Source of the DNA: Devosia naphthalenivorans
GTDB taxonomy: Bacteria > Pseudomonadota > Alphaproteobacteria > Rhizobiales > Devosiaceae
DNA: 64,000 nt
Assembly (NCBI RefSeq): GCF_003056355.1
Contig: NZ_PYVW01000002.1
Location: 434,001 to 498,000, forward strand
Direction of reading: 5' to 3'
Shown: piece by piece, positions 37,263 through 45,717 of the stretch
Numbering within the stretch: the first letter of the stretch is position 1
How the letters are laid out: each line of letters begins with the position of its first letter
Translations under genes and position numbers: made by a program
The notes under the pieces: generated by a model
Database searches by the model: none
Told to the model about the DNA's origin: nothing
Seen by the model: only the letters and a program-made list of their open reading frames with translations

Positions 37263-38360
37263 TCAGGTATTAAACCTGAACAGCATCACGTCACCGTCCT
37301 TAACCACGTATTCCTTGCCTTCGTCGCGGGCCTTGCCGGCTTCCTTGGCGGGGACTTCGCCGCCCAATGTTACGAAATCCTCGAACCCAATCGTCTGGGC
37401 GCGGATGAAGCCGCGCTCGAAATCGGAGTGGATGACGCCAGCGGCGGCGGGAGCCTTGTCGCCCTTGTGGATGGTCCAGGCGCGGGTTTCCTTGGGGCCG
37501 ACGGTGAAATAGGTCTGCAGGCCCAGAAGGTCATAGGCTTCGCGGATCAGCCGGTTCAGGCCGGGCTCGTGCAGGCCAAGCGATTCCAGGTATTCAGCCT
37601 GTTCCTCGTCGGGCAATTGGGCCAGCTGGCTCTCGATTTCGGCCGAGATGATGACGACGCCGGCGCCATTGGCATGGGCGTAGTCTTCGACGGCCTTGCT
37701 CATGGCATTGCCGTTTTCGGCCGAGCCTTCGTCCACGTTGCAGACATAGAGCACGGGCTTGCTGGTCAGCAGCTGCAGTTCCCCGAAGGCTTTTTCTTCT
37801 TCGGCGGAGCGTTCGACGAACCGGGCGGACTTGCCTTCGCGCAGCAGCACCAGGGCGCGGTCGATCAGGTCGAGCGTGATCTTGGCGTCCTTGTCGTTGC
37901 CCTTGGCCTTTTTCTCGACGCCGGTGCGGCGCTTTTCGAGGCTTTCGAGATCGGCCAGCATCAGTTCGGTCTCGACGACTTCGGCGTCGGCGAGCGGATC
38001 AACCTTGTTGGCGACGTGGATGATGTTGCCGTCTTCAAAGCAGCGCAGCACATAGGCGATGGCGTCGCATTCGCGGATATTGGCGAGGAACTGGTTGCCC
38101 AGGCCTTCGCCCTTGGAGGCGCCCTTCACGAGGCCCGCGATATCCACGAAGCTCATGCGGGCGGGCAGTACGTTCACGGACTTGCCGATGGTGGCGAGCT
38201 TTTGCAGGCGCTCGTCCGGCACTGGCACGTCGCCCACATTGGGCTCGATGGTGCAGAACGGGAAATTGGCGGCGGCTGCGGCGGCGGTGCGTGTCAGCGC
38301 GTTGAAAAGGGTCGACTTGCCGACATTGGGCAAGCCGACAATGCCCATCTTGAAACCCAT
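37263..38360 (-). CDS. ychF: Redox-regulated ATPase YchF
   Basis: This 365-residue Obg-related P-loop protein prefers ATP and associates with ribosomes. G1 loop GLPNVGKST is at residues 9-17, followed by [34 protein letters not shown] near 68-89, and the modified NKVD-type segment VCNVDEG near 202. The C-terminal TGS domain is present. The ATG at 38360 gives the universal [11 protein letters not shown] start. Confidence 0.95.
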   Translation of the reverse strand: MGFKMGIVGLPNVGKSTLFNALTRTAAAAAANFPFCTIEPNVGDVPVPDERLQKLATIGKSVNVLPARMSFVDIAGLVKGASKGEGLGNQFLANIRECDAIAYVLRCFEDGNIIHVANKVDPLADAEVVETELMLADLESLEKRRTGVEKKAKGNDKDAKITLDLIDRALVLLREGKSARFVERSAEEEKAFGELQLLTSKPVLYVCNVDEGSAENGNAMSKAVEDYAHANGAGVVIISAEIESQLAQLPDEEQAEYLESLGLHEPGLNRLIREAYDLLGLQTYFTVGPKETRAWTIHKGDKAPAAAGVIHSDFERGFIRAQTIGFEDFVTLGGEVPAKEAGKARDEGKEYVVKDGDVMLFRFNT

Positions 38361-38461
38361 GGGGATGCTCCGGAAACAGTTAGCCCCCAATTGGGTCGGA
38401 TGGGCTGAGATGTCAATGCGAAGTGGCGCAACCGAGCCATCCAGAGGCAATCGAGGCGGGA

Positions 38462-39163
38462 TTACTCGCTCTTGAACAGCTTTTTGAGCATGTCGGCCAT
38501 GGGGCCGCTGCCGGGCAGCTTCACTTCCGGCTTGGCGGGCCGCGCCTGGCGGATATGGCTCTGCGCCTTGGGTGCGGGCTTTTCCGCGGTGTCGTCGGCG
38601 GGCTTGAGCGTGAGGGCCAGCTTGTTCATGAAGCCAGCGTCATCGCCCTTGAGCAGCAGGGCCACATGCTTGCCGATGCCATCGAGCAGGGGGGTGAGCC
38701 AGCTCTGGTCGGCCTTGGCGAAATCGCCCAGCACGTGGGGCGTGACGAATTCCTTGCCGGGATGGCCGATGCCGAGCCGCACGCGCTTGTAGTCGAGGCC
38801 GATCTGCGGATCGATGGAGCGCAGGCCGTTGTGCCCGCCATTGCCGCCGCCGACCTTGACCCGCACCTTGCCGGGCGCCAGGTCGAGCTCGTCATAAAAG
38901 ACGATGATGTCGGATGGCTCGATCTTGTAGAATTTCGCCACCTGCTGCACGCTGTCGCCGGAGCGGTTCATGAAGGTTTGCGGCTTGAGCAGCAGCACCT
39001 TTTCGCCCGCAATGCTGCCTTCGGCCAGCAGGCCCGCATGCTTGGAGCGGAATTGGGTAATGCCATGCTCGCGCGCGATGGCATCGAGCGCCATGAAACC
39101 GATATTGTGGCGATTGCCTTCATATTGGTTGCCCGGATTGCCCAGGCCGACAAGCAGCTTCAT
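38462..39163 (-). CDS. pth: Peptidyl-tRNA hydrolase
   Basis: This 233-residue protein recycles peptidyl-tRNA. The catalytic His19 lies in NRHNIGF, and [24 protein letters not shown] and GGHNGLRSI (near 106-114) are all present. A Lys/Pro-rich tail of about 40 residues past the core ([15 protein letters not shown]) is longer than in E. coli. 66 bp downstream of rplY; this gene order is common in bacteria. Confidence 0.94.
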   Translation of the reverse strand: MKLLVGLGNPGNQYEGNRHNIGFMALDAIAREHGITQFRSKHAGLLAEGSIAGEKVLLLKPQTFMNRSGDSVQQVAKFYKIEPSDIIVFYDELDLAPGKVRVKVGGGNGGHNGLRSIDPQIGLDYKRVRLGIGHPGKEFVTPHVLGDFAKADQSWLTPLLDGIGKHVALLLKGDDAGFMNKLALTLKPADDTAEKPAPKAQSHIRQARPAKPEVKLPGSGPMADMLKKLFKSE

Positions 39164-39183
39164 TCACCCACTCCAAACGAAAG

Positions 39184-39205
39184 AGGCGACCCGGGGGCCG
39201 CCTCC
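39184..39205 (-). terminator. Candidate terminator after rplY
   Basis: A hairpin GAGGCG...CGCCTC with GC-rich interior lies 25 bp past the rplY stop and is followed on the reverse strand by TTTCGTTT. It may only partly separate rplY from pth. Confidence 0.55.
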
Positions 39206-39229
39206 AATTTTCAACAAAGCCTGGCGCGA

Positions 39230-39856
39230 TTACTCGGCCTCGGCTTCGCCCTCGGCAGCTGCCTCGTCCTCGGTGCCAGCGGACTTCAGGGCCGATGGAG
39301 CAACGATGGTGGCAATGGTCACGTCTTCTTCGTGGCTGTGGTCGACGGCGCCGGCCGGCAGCTTGACGTTGGAGATGTGGATGGTGTCGCCGATATCAAG
39401 GCCCGTCAGGTCGACGGTGACTTCCTCGGGGATATTGTCGGCAGCAACGGTCAGGTCCAGCGTGTGGTGCACGATGTTCAGCGTACCGCCGCGCTTCAGG
39501 CCGGGGCTTGCTTCTTCATTGATGAAGTTCACATGCACCTGGACGTTGATCTTGGAGCCCTTGCCGATGCGCAGGAAGTCGACATGCAGGGGGAAGTCCT
39601 TGACGGGGTCAAGCTGGTAATCGCGGGGGATCACGCGGTGCTTGGTGCCGTCCACATCGAGCTCGATGATGTGGCTCAGGAAACCGCCAGCATAGATGTG
39701 CTTGTAGGCATCCTTGTAAGCGAGCGCGATGGTGACGGGGGGCTTCTTGTCACCGTAGATAACTGCGGGAACGAGTCCCTGACGACGCATTTCGCGAGCG
39801 GCCCCCTTGCCAACTCCGTCACGCGCCTGTGCCTTGAGCACCTTAGTTTCAGCCAT
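39230..39856 (-). CDS. rplY: 50S ribosomal protein L25 (long CTC form)
   Basis: This 208-residue protein binds 5S rRNA. The N-terminal L25 domain ([19 protein letters not shown]) is followed by the TL5/CTC beta domain ([20 protein letters not shown]) and an acidic tail ([12 protein letters not shown]). The ATG at 39856 fits the MAETKVL family start; a GTG at 39868 is less likely. Confidence 0.94.
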   Translation of the reverse strand: MAETKVLKAQARDGVGKGAAREMRRQGLVPAVIYGDKKPPVTIALAYKDAYKHIYAGGFLSHIIELDVDGTKHRVIPRDYQLDPVKDFPLHVDFLRIGKGSKINVQVHVNFINEEASPGLKRGGTLNIVHHTLDLTVAADNIPEEVTVDLTGLDIGDTIHISNVKLPAGAVDHSHEEDVTIATIVAPSALKSAGTEDEAAAEGEAEAE

Positions 39857-40011
39857 GGAAAAATCCACTCTGGTTGGTGTATGGCGTCATCACAACGGCA
39901 TACGCGCCCGTCCTCCAGGGGTGACGAGCGCTTCATGGCCGCGGCTATAGCTCAAAGGCGTGCGGGCGGCAAGGGATTCAGAGCAAACCTCATCCTGAGG
40001 GCCGTTGCCAA

Positions 40012-40944
40012 TCAGTCGAAAAGGCTCGAGACGCTCTGTTCGCTGGCGGTGCGGGCGATGGCTTCCCCGATCAGGGGCGCGATGGTGACGCGGCGGATAT
40101 TGGCCGTTTCACGTTGCGCGTCGGTTTCCTCGATCGAATCGGTCACCACAAGCTCCTTGAGCTTGCTGGCGCCGACACGCGCGCAGGCGCCTTCGGAGAG
40201 CACGCCGTGGGTGATATAGGCGGATACTTCCTTGGCGCCGGCATTGAGCAGGGCTTCGGCCGCGTTGATCAGCGTGCCGCCGCTGTCGACAATGTCGTCG
40301 ATCAGCAGGCAGCTTTGCCCCGACACATCGCCGATGATGTTCATCACTTCGGAAACGCCGGCGCGTGGGCGGCGCTTGTCGACGATGGCGAGGTCGGCGC
40401 CGATGCGCTGGGCGATCGCGCGGGCACGGGCCACGCCGCCGACGTCGGGCGACACGATCATCAAATTCTTGGTGTCATAGTGCTCTTCGATGTCCCGGGT
40501 CATGACCGGTGCCGAATAGAGGTTGTCGGTCGGGATATCGAAGAAGCCCTGGATCTGGGCGGCATGCAGGTCCAGCGTAATGACGCGGTTGACGCCGGCG
40601 CCGGTAATCAGATTGGCCACCAGCTTGGCCGAAATCGGGGTGCGGCCGGCGGCGCGGCGATCCTGGCGGGCATAGCCGAAATAGGGCAGCACGGCGGTGA
40701 TCCGGCGGGCCGATGAGCGGCGCAGCGCATCGGTCAGGATCAGCAGTTCCATCAGATTGTCGTTGGCCGGAAAGCTCGTCGACTGGAGAATGAACACGTC
40801 CTCGCCGCGCACATTCTCATGGATTTCGACGTAGATTTCCTTGTCCGCGAAGCGCTTGACCGTACAGTCTGTGAGGGGGAGTTCCAAATAGCTGGTGATG
40901 GCTTGGGCAAGGGCGCGGTTGGAGTTACCGGTCACCAGCTTCAT
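40012..40944 (-). CDS. prs: Ribose-phosphate pyrophosphokinase
   Basis: This 310-residue enzyme makes PRPP from ribose 5-phosphate and ATP. Visible motifs are the flexible ATP loop FGYARQDRR near 93-101, the catalytic Lys/His region [11 protein letters not shown] near 126-136, and the PRPP loop [14 protein letters not shown] near 212-225. Length is standard. It supplies PRPP for apt in this window. Monocistronic or led by the rplY block on the same strand. Confidence 0.96.
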   Translation of the reverse strand: MKLVTGNSNRALAQAITSYLELPLTDCTVKRFADKEIYVEIHENVRGEDVFILQSTSFPANDNLMELLILTDALRRSSARRITAVLPYFGYARQDRRAAGRTPISAKLVANLITGAGVNRVITLDLHAAQIQGFFDIPTDNLYSAPVMTRDIEEHYDTKNLMIVSPDVGGVARARAIAQRIGADLAIVDKRRPRAGVSEVMNIIGDVSGQSCLLIDDIVDSGGTLINAAEALLNAGAKEVSAYITHGVLSEGACARVGASKLKELVVTDSIEETDAQRETANIRRVTIAPLIGEAIARTASEQSVSSLFD

Positions 40945-41058
40945 GGGAGCGATCCTGTCTCAACGGGCCGACAAGGGGTGGGCGGCCTCCAGTTTCGGGG
41001 GTTGTTTAGCGGGTGCGGCGGGGACTAGCAACGCAACAAACGTCGAAGGCTTAAAGAT

Positions 41059-41829
41059 TTACGTCAGGCCGATGACGGCGACCTGCCGGCCCGTGGTTGT
41101 GCCCTGGTGGGTGGCATAGCGGTGGGAGAAGTAGCGGTCTGGTTCGGCATAGGTGCAGCCGCCAACCCGTTCGATGGTGCCGATGCCGCTTTGGCGCAGC
41201 TGTGCCTCGACGAATCGGGGCAGATCGAAGTGGACTGGTTTGCCGGGCGGCACGAAGAAATGGCCTGCGCCATCGGGCTGGAGTGCCAGGAAATCGGCCT
41301 TGAACCGCTCGCCGACCTCGTAGTTGGCGCCGGATATGGTGGGGCCGATTGCGGCGATGATGTTTTGTGGCGTGGCGCCAAGCGCCACCATGGCGTCCAC
41401 CGTCGCGCCGCAGATGCCGTCTACCGCGCCGCGCCAACCGGCATGAGAAGCCCCGATGACGCCTGCCTCGGGGTCGGCAAAGAGAATCGGCGTGCAGTCG
41501 GCGGTAAGAATGCCCAGCGCGAGCACCGGCAGGCGCGTGACCATGGCGTCGGCTTCGACTGGCTCGTTGTTGTCGGGATATTCGGTCAGCGTGCGAACGC
41601 GGGCGGAGTGGACCTGCTTGAGGAGATATAGGTTCTTGCGCAGAAAGCCGAGTGCCTGTGCCGCTCCGGCGCGGTTGGCCTCGACCAGATGCGGCTTGTC
41701 GCCGGTGGCGATGGACATGTTGTTGGCTGCGAACTGGCCTTCCGAATAGCCGCCTTCGCGGCCGAAGAAGCCATGCCGCAAGGGTGATATAGCCGCCAGC
41801 GCCGGGCTCTGCTCGAATGGCGGGGTCAT
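41059..41829 (-). CDS. pgeF: Peptidoglycan editing factor PgeF (laccase-domain)
   Basis: This 256-residue protein of the YfiH family cleaves wrongly incorporated L-Ser from UDP-MurNAc-L-Ser in E. coli. Metal-site motifs are KQVHSARV, TADCTPILFAD and SHAGWRGAVDGI, giving the Cys and two His ligands. Its stop and start are coupled: it overlaps the midA stop by 4 bp. With murL and murD2 it is another peptidoglycan-precursor gene in this window. Confidence 0.9.
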   Translation of the reverse strand: MTPPFEQSPALAAISPLRHGFFGREGGYSEGQFAANNMSIATGDKPHLVEANRAGAAQALGFLRKNLYLLKQVHSARVRTLTEYPDNNEPVEADAMVTRLPVLALGILTADCTPILFADPEAGVIGASHAGWRGAVDGICGATVDAMVALGATPQNIIAAIGPTISGANYEVGERFKADFLALQPDGAGHFFVPPGKPVHFDLPRFVEAQLRQSGIGTIERVGGCTYAEPDRYFSHRYATHQGTTTGRQVAVIGLT

Positions 41830-42908
41830 GAGGTAAATCCGGGTGGTGCAAGGCCGGGGCTCGCGGCGCAGAACACCTTGAACAGTTCGCCCATCTGCTC
41901 TGGAGTAACGAGCCGGTCACGCGCGGCGGCGATGTCGCCGGCCAGTTGCGGATTGGCGCCGCTGAGGGCGCGGGCGCGCTCATTGATGCCCATGCGCACC
42001 AGCCAGTCGCCCTGTGTCGCCAGGGGCTGGATGGCAAGGCCCGCCTTGGCCGCCACGCTGCCCAAGGCTTCGAAATCCACATGCACCGAAAGGTCGGCCG
42101 CGCCGGGTTCGGCCAGCACGTCGGAATATTTGTGGTCGCGCACGGCCTGAAGGGTTTCTCCCGTCTGGGTCTGGGCATAGCCGTAATCGATGACGAGAAT
42201 GGCGCCGCCTTGGGCCGAGACGGTGCGCGCGAGGCGCGACATGACCTCGCCATTGGCCAGCCCGACCTCGAAGACGGCATTTTCCGCCGCATTGGCCACC
42301 CGTTCGGGCATGGAGGCGATCGGAATGGGCGTGGGATTGAGCCCGAACTGGCGCTTGCCCTCGCTCAGGCCCACCATGCGTTCGTGCCAGCCTTCCTTGC
42401 CGCGCACGAATTGGCGGATCGGCAGGGCGTCGAGGAATTCGTTGGCAACAACCAGCAGCGGGCCAGGGCCGACCTTCTCAAAGCTGTCCACCCATTTGGG
42501 GCCATAGGGCTCCAGCCGGGCGTTCTGTTCGGCGATCAATGCCGGGTTGGTTTCGAAGAGGCGCAAATCCAGTCCGTCGCGGAAGCCTTCGGCGCGGCAG
42601 GCGACACGCAGAATATCGGCCATCAACGTGCCGCGGCCGGGGCCAAGTTCGAGCAGGGTGAACTCTTTGGGGCTGCCCATCTGCTGCCAAATATTGACGA
42701 AGAAGAAGCCGATCAGCTCGCCGAACATCTGGGAGATTTCGGGCGCGGTGATGAAGTCGCCCTTGGCGCCCAGCGGATCGGGACCTTTGTAATAGCCCTT
42801 GCTGGGATGGGTAAGGCAGAGGCCCATATAGGTTGCGATCGACATCGGACCCGTGGTGCGGATCTGCATGTCGATGAGTTCGGGCAGGGAGGGGGATGGT
42901 TCAGTCAT
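41826..42908 (-). CDS. MidA/NDUFAF7-family SAM-dependent methyltransferase
   Basis: This 360-residue protein belongs to a family that includes the mitochondrial complex I assembly arginine methyltransferase NDUFAF7. Motifs are DFITAPEISQMFGELIG near 50-66 and the SAM loop LLELGPGRGTLM near 83-94, then VANEFLDALPI. The ATG at 42908 is chosen; the longer frame runs through a repeat. Upstream lies lgt. Substrate in bacteria is not established. Confidence 0.88.
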   Translation of the reverse strand: MTEPSPSLPELIDMQIRTTGPMSIATYMGLCLTHPSKGYYKGPDPLGAKGDFITAPEISQMFGELIGFFFVNIWQQMGSPKEFTLLELGPGRGTLMADILRVACRAEGFRDGLDLRLFETNPALIAEQNARLEPYGPKWVDSFEKVGPGPLLVVANEFLDALPIRQFVRGKEGWHERMVGLSEGKRQFGLNPTPIPIASMPERVANAAENAVFEVGLANGEVMSRLARTVSAQGGAILVIDYGYAQTQTGETLQAVRDHKYSDVLAEPGAADLSVHVDFEALGSVAAKAGLAIQPLATQGDWLVRMGINERARALSGANPQLAGDIAAARDRLVTPEQMGELFKVFCAASPGLAPPGFTS

Positions 42909-42938
42909 CTTCGCCGTCTCGTCCCAACCACCGCGCGG

Positions 42939-43047
42939 TACCTCCCCCTTGACGGGGGAGGCTAGGAGGGGGTGTCGAGAGCCCCGATATCCGGGCTTTC
43001 CTCCCCCACCCTTGATCCCTCCCCGCAAGGGGGAGGGTGTCGACTGC
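42939..43047. repeat. GC-rich paired-hairpin repeat, copy 2
   Basis: Same arrangement as at 33726-33835: CCTCCCCCTTGACGGGGGAGG, then GGCTAGGAGGGGGTG, a variable centre, CCCCCACCC, and CCCTCCCCGCAAGGGGGAGGG followed by TGTCGACTGCG. It lies between lgt and midA, in the same orientation as copy 1. Confidence 0.8.
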
Positions 43048-43060
43048 GGAATTGGTCACC

Positions 43061-43885
43061 CTAAACACGTAATGCACTCTCTTTTCTCGTCGATGCGTAG
43101 GCGACAAGCCCGATGCCGCCCAGCACCAGGGGCAGGCTCAGCACCATGCCCATGGTCAGCCAGCCGCCATAGAGATAGCCGATCTGAGCGTCCGGCAGGC
43201 GCACGAATTCCACCGCAATGCGCGACAGACCATAGCCGATGCCGAAAATGCCTGCGGCCATGCCCGGCCGGCGCAGCGCATAGAAGACATGGGTGAACAG
43301 GCGAATGACGAGGAACAGCACCAGCCCCTCGAGCACGGCTTCATAAAGTTGGCTCGGGTGGCGCGGCAATTGCTCGGGGTCGGTGGGAAACACCACGCCC
43401 CAGGGCAGACTGGTCGGTGCGCCATAAAGCTCGGCATTGATGTAGTTCGCGATGCGGACCAGGAATATGCCGATGGTCGAGACCGAGGCGATCAGGTCGA
43501 GCCCGCTCAGCCAATTGCCGCCCTTCTTGCGGGTGAACAGGATCACCGCCAGCATCAGCCCCAGCATGCCGCCATGGTAGGACATGCCGCCATCGAGCGT
43601 GTTGAGGATCTGGGCCGGGTTGGCGAGGTAATAGGGTAAATTGTAGAACAGCACATAGCCGACGCGCCCGCCCACGACAATTGCCAGCATGGTCCAGAAC
43701 GCAAAGTCCCAGATGTCCTTGGCCGGAAAAGGCGGCTGGCCGCGATGCCAGAGGCGCGAATTGGCCAGCAGCATGGAGCCATAGACGGCGCCCAGGCCCA
43801 CGCCGAACAGATAGCCCAGCGCATACCAGCGTATTGCAAAGGGGCCGATGGCAAAGGCGATGGGATCGATATCGGGAAAAAGCAA
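43061..43885 (-). CDS. lgt: Prolipoprotein diacylglyceryl transferase
   Basis: A membrane enzyme of about 274 residues that adds diacylglycerol to the lipobox cysteine of prolipoproteins. Diagnostic segments are GPFAIRWYALGY, GGRVGYVLFY, GGMSYHGGMLG and the signature RIANYINAELYG, then HPSQLYEA. The TTG at 43885 has AGGAG six bases upstream; another TTG at 43903 would add six residues but lacks a ribosome site. No in-frame ATG is available. Divergent from the UbiK-type gene. Confidence 0.9.
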   Translation of the reverse strand: MLFPDIDPIAFAIGPFAIRWYALGYLFGVGLGAVYGSMLLANSRLWHRGQPPFPAKDIWDFAFWTMLAIVVGGRVGYVLFYNLPYYLANPAQILNTLDGGMSYHGGMLGLMLAVILFTRKKGGNWLSGLDLIASVSTIGIFLVRIANYINAELYGAPTSLPWGVVFPTDPEQLPRHPSQLYEAVLEGLVLFLVIRLFTHVFYALRRPGMAAGIFGIGYGLSRIAVEFVRLPDAQIGYLYGGWLTMGMVLSLPLVLGGIGLVAYASTRKESALRV

Positions 43886-43997
43886 AACCGGCTCCTGCGG
43901 CAATCGCGCGGACCATTGCCGCTTCCGCCTCTCTGGTCAAGTCGGCACCCATCGCCTAAGTATCAAGCCAGTCAATCGACGTGAACAGGTGAATGCC

Positions 43998-44249
43998 ATG
44001 AACCAGAATAACCGCATTTTCGACGGTTTGGGACGCGTGATGAACGAAGCGGCCGGTGTTGCCGACGGCGTGCGCCGGGAAGTCGAAACAGTCGTCAAGT
44101 CCCAGGCCCACCGCATCGTGGCCGACATGGACCTGGTCAAGCGCGAAGATTTCGACGCGCTGCGCGAACTGGTGCAGGTGCAGGGCGAAGAAATCGACGC
44201 GCTCCGCAAGGAGATTGCCGCGCTCAAGGGTGCGGCCGATACGATTTGA
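43998..44249 (+). CDS. ubiK: UbiK/BMFP-type accessory factor
   Basis: This 83-residue protein resembles the BMFP/UbiK family, which helps form the ubiquinone biosynthesis complex. It has an amphipathic helix (LGRVMNEAAGVADGVRREV) and a C-terminal coiled coil with KREDFDALRELVQVQGEEIDAL. The ATG at 43998 is preceded by CAGGTGA. Divergent from lgt, a known Rhizobiales arrangement. Confidence 0.82.
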   Translation: MNQNNRIFDGLGRVMNEAAGVADGVRREVETVVKSQAHRIVADMDLVKREDFDALRELVQVQGEEIDALRKEIAALKGAADTI

Positions 44250-44283
44250 TTGGTGGGGGGAACAACGCCCTGCTGCACATCGC

Positions 44284-44436
44284 GCCACGCCCCTCTTCGA
44301 CAAGCTCAGGATGAGGGTGGTTCGAGGCTTGCAAGAACTCGCACCTCACCATGAGGGCTACTGGAATATCGCACCAAGAGTAGCCCTCATGGTGAGGTGC
44401 GAGTTCTTCACGAGCCTCGAACCACGAGGGCGTGGC
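44284..44436. repeat. Large nested hairpin with a perfect 30-bp stem
   Basis: Inner arms 44333-44362 and 44379-44408 are perfectly complementary over 30 bases with a 16-base loop. Outside them, GTGGTTCGAGGCT (44317-44329) pairs with AGCCTCGAACCAC (44413-44425), and GCCACGCCC (44284-44292) with GGGCGTGGC (44428-44436). The sequence belongs to the CTTGTCGAA-type repeat family. Confidence 0.9.
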
Positions 44437-44505
44437 ACCGCCACCCTCACCCTGTCCATCCAAGGGCAGGGCTATCGCAGATGGCATGGCAGGCACCGGT
44501 TCACC

Positions 44506-44656
44506 TCGCCCCTTAGGGGAGAGGTCGGCGCGCAGCGCCGGGTGAGGGGTGCGATGCTTCCACATGGGTGATGTCCCAGCATCGCACCCCTCACCCTAGC
44601 TCTGCCAAGTCGCTGGCGCTCCTGGCGGTGCTACCCTCTCCCCTGAGGGGCGAGGG
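44506..44656. repeat. Nested inverted repeat
   Basis: GGTGAGGGGTGCGATGCT (44541-44558) and AGCATCGCACCCCTCACC (44578-44595) are perfectly complementary over 18 bases. Outer arms around CCTCGCCCCTTAGGGG (from 44506) and CCCCTGAGGGGCGAGG (to about 44655) also match imperfectly. Confidence 0.85.
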
Positions 44657-44663
44657 GACGATG

Positions 44664-44978
44664 GAACCTTAAACATCTTCCCCAATCTATCCATCTTCTC
44701 CCCCGCCATCTCCCACACACTATCCTCCCCATACCAACCTCACGCCCAGCGGGTCGCGCGAACCGGCTAGTGTTGTTGTCAGATGGGGCGGGGAATGTCG
44801 TGATCCCTGCAGGCAAGCGGAAGTGTCGCCGGGGCTATTGACGCTCCGAGACCAGAGTCGCGCGCGCCGCAAATCCCATCGCATGTGGCGAGGCTCTGTC
44901 TCACACACTAAAACTTACCGGGGCAGGGCCTCGCCACGTGCACGCTGATCAAAACCGCAGGGGAGGCGGCGCCTCGGC
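44664..44978 (-). repeat. Dispersed 300-bp element, copy A
   Basis: Reverse-complement homologue of 62955-63262. Shared stretches include GTGCACGTGGCGAGGCCCTG, the hairpin arms GTGGCGAGGC/GCCTCGCCAC, CCGCTTGCCTGCAGGGATCA and CTGACAACAACACTAGCCGG. A short open frame begins alike in both copies (MCETxPRHMRWDLRRARLW), but indels throw the frames apart, so coding is unlikely. Confidence 0.85.
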
Positions 44979-44994
44979 ACGCCGGTCCGCAGGC

Positions 44995-45013
44995 TTAACT
45001 CTTCATTAACCAT
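44995..45013 (+). promoter_or_regulatory. CtrA-type binding site
   Basis: TTAACTCTTCATTAACCAT fits TTAA-N7-TTAA with the extended TTAACCAT half. It is about 204 bp upstream of the YbjN-domain gene and on its strand, at the edge of a repeat cluster. Confidence 0.55.
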
Positions 45014-45216
45014 TTGGGCTCGATCATCTTCCACAAGAGATTACTGTCCTTTGCCCGCGTTGCGTCCCCTGAATCAAAAGGGACGTGTAGGGTTCACTGG
45101 TCAGGACGATTCGTAAGCCATTGTGCGTGCGGCATGTTCCCTGAGTACCCCATGATTGCCGGCCTATCCGGGCCGCATTTGAAAGATCACTCGCGTTGTC
45201 AGGACGGAACTCGTCG

Positions 45217-45717
45217 ATGTCACTTCTCCAAGTCGAGCCCGATCGGAATGTCCATCCGGTGGACATCATCGAACACATCGCCTCGATCAATGACTGGACG
45301 TTCGAGCGGCAGGATGCCGACGAAATTTCCATTTCCGTTCGTGGCGGCTGGAGCGACTACCATGTCTCCTTCAACTGGATGGAAGACCTGGAAAGCCTCC
45401 ACATTGCTTCGGCGTTCGATCTGCGGGTGCCCGAGGGGCGGCGCAACGAGGTCAAGCAGTTGATCTCGCTGATCAACGAGCAGCTCTGGATCGGCCATTT
45501 CGATATCTGGAACAAGGAAGGCGTGGTGCTGTTCCGCAACTCGCACCTGTTGACCGGTGGCGCCGATGTGTCGCCACAGCAATGCGAGGCGCTGCTGCGC
45601 TCGGCGACCGATAGCTGCGATCTGTATTACCAGGCGTTCCAGTTCGTGGTCTGGGCCGGCAAGACGGCAGCGGACGCGTTGAGCCATGTCATGTTCGAAA
45701 CGGTGGGCGAGGCGTGA
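45217..45717 (+). CDS. YbjN-domain protein
   Basis: This 166-residue protein of the YbjN superfamily has an alpha/beta fold distantly related to type III secretion chaperones. The N-terminal part (HPVDIIEHIASINDWTFERQ) and the middle FDLRVPEGRRNEVKQLISLIN are typical. No catalytic residues are expected. The ATG at 45217 is used; a TTG at 45196 is in frame. Its stop overlaps the proC start; this pair is conserved in Rhizobiales. Function unclear. Confidence 0.85.
   Translation: MSLLQVEPDRNVHPVDIIEHIASINDWTFERQDADEISISVRGGWSDYHVSFNWMEDLESLHIASAFDLRVPEGRRNEVKQLISLINEQLWIGHFDIWNKEGVVLFRNSHLLTGGADVSPQQCEALLRSATDSCDLYYQAFQFVVWAGKTAADALSHVMFETVGEA

Larger units (their letters stand above)
44250..45216. 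other. Gene-free repeat cluster
   Basis: About 970 bases without a credible gene. In order it holds a 153-bp hairpin repeat (44284-44436), a second nested inverted repeat (about 44506-44656), one copy of a roughly 300-bp dispersed element (about 44664-44978), a CtrA-type site (44995-45013), and about 200 bases of leader before the YbjN gene in which nothing further was recognised. Confidence 0.8.

Noticed and set aside
39857-40011. tRNA gene between rplY and prs
   Set aside because: A short TAGCTCAAAGG stretch looked like a D-arm, but no T-loop, anticodon stem or acceptor pairing could be found.
41051-42292. 413-codon reverse frame across pgeF and midA
   Set aside because: It is out of frame with both recognised proteins and Arg/Pro/Ser-rich, typical of a shadow frame.
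44720-44908. Small conserved protein in the 300-bp element (MCETxPRHMRW...)
   Set aside because: The two copies share the first 19 residues only; indels put the rest in different frames, so the match reflects DNA identity, not coding.
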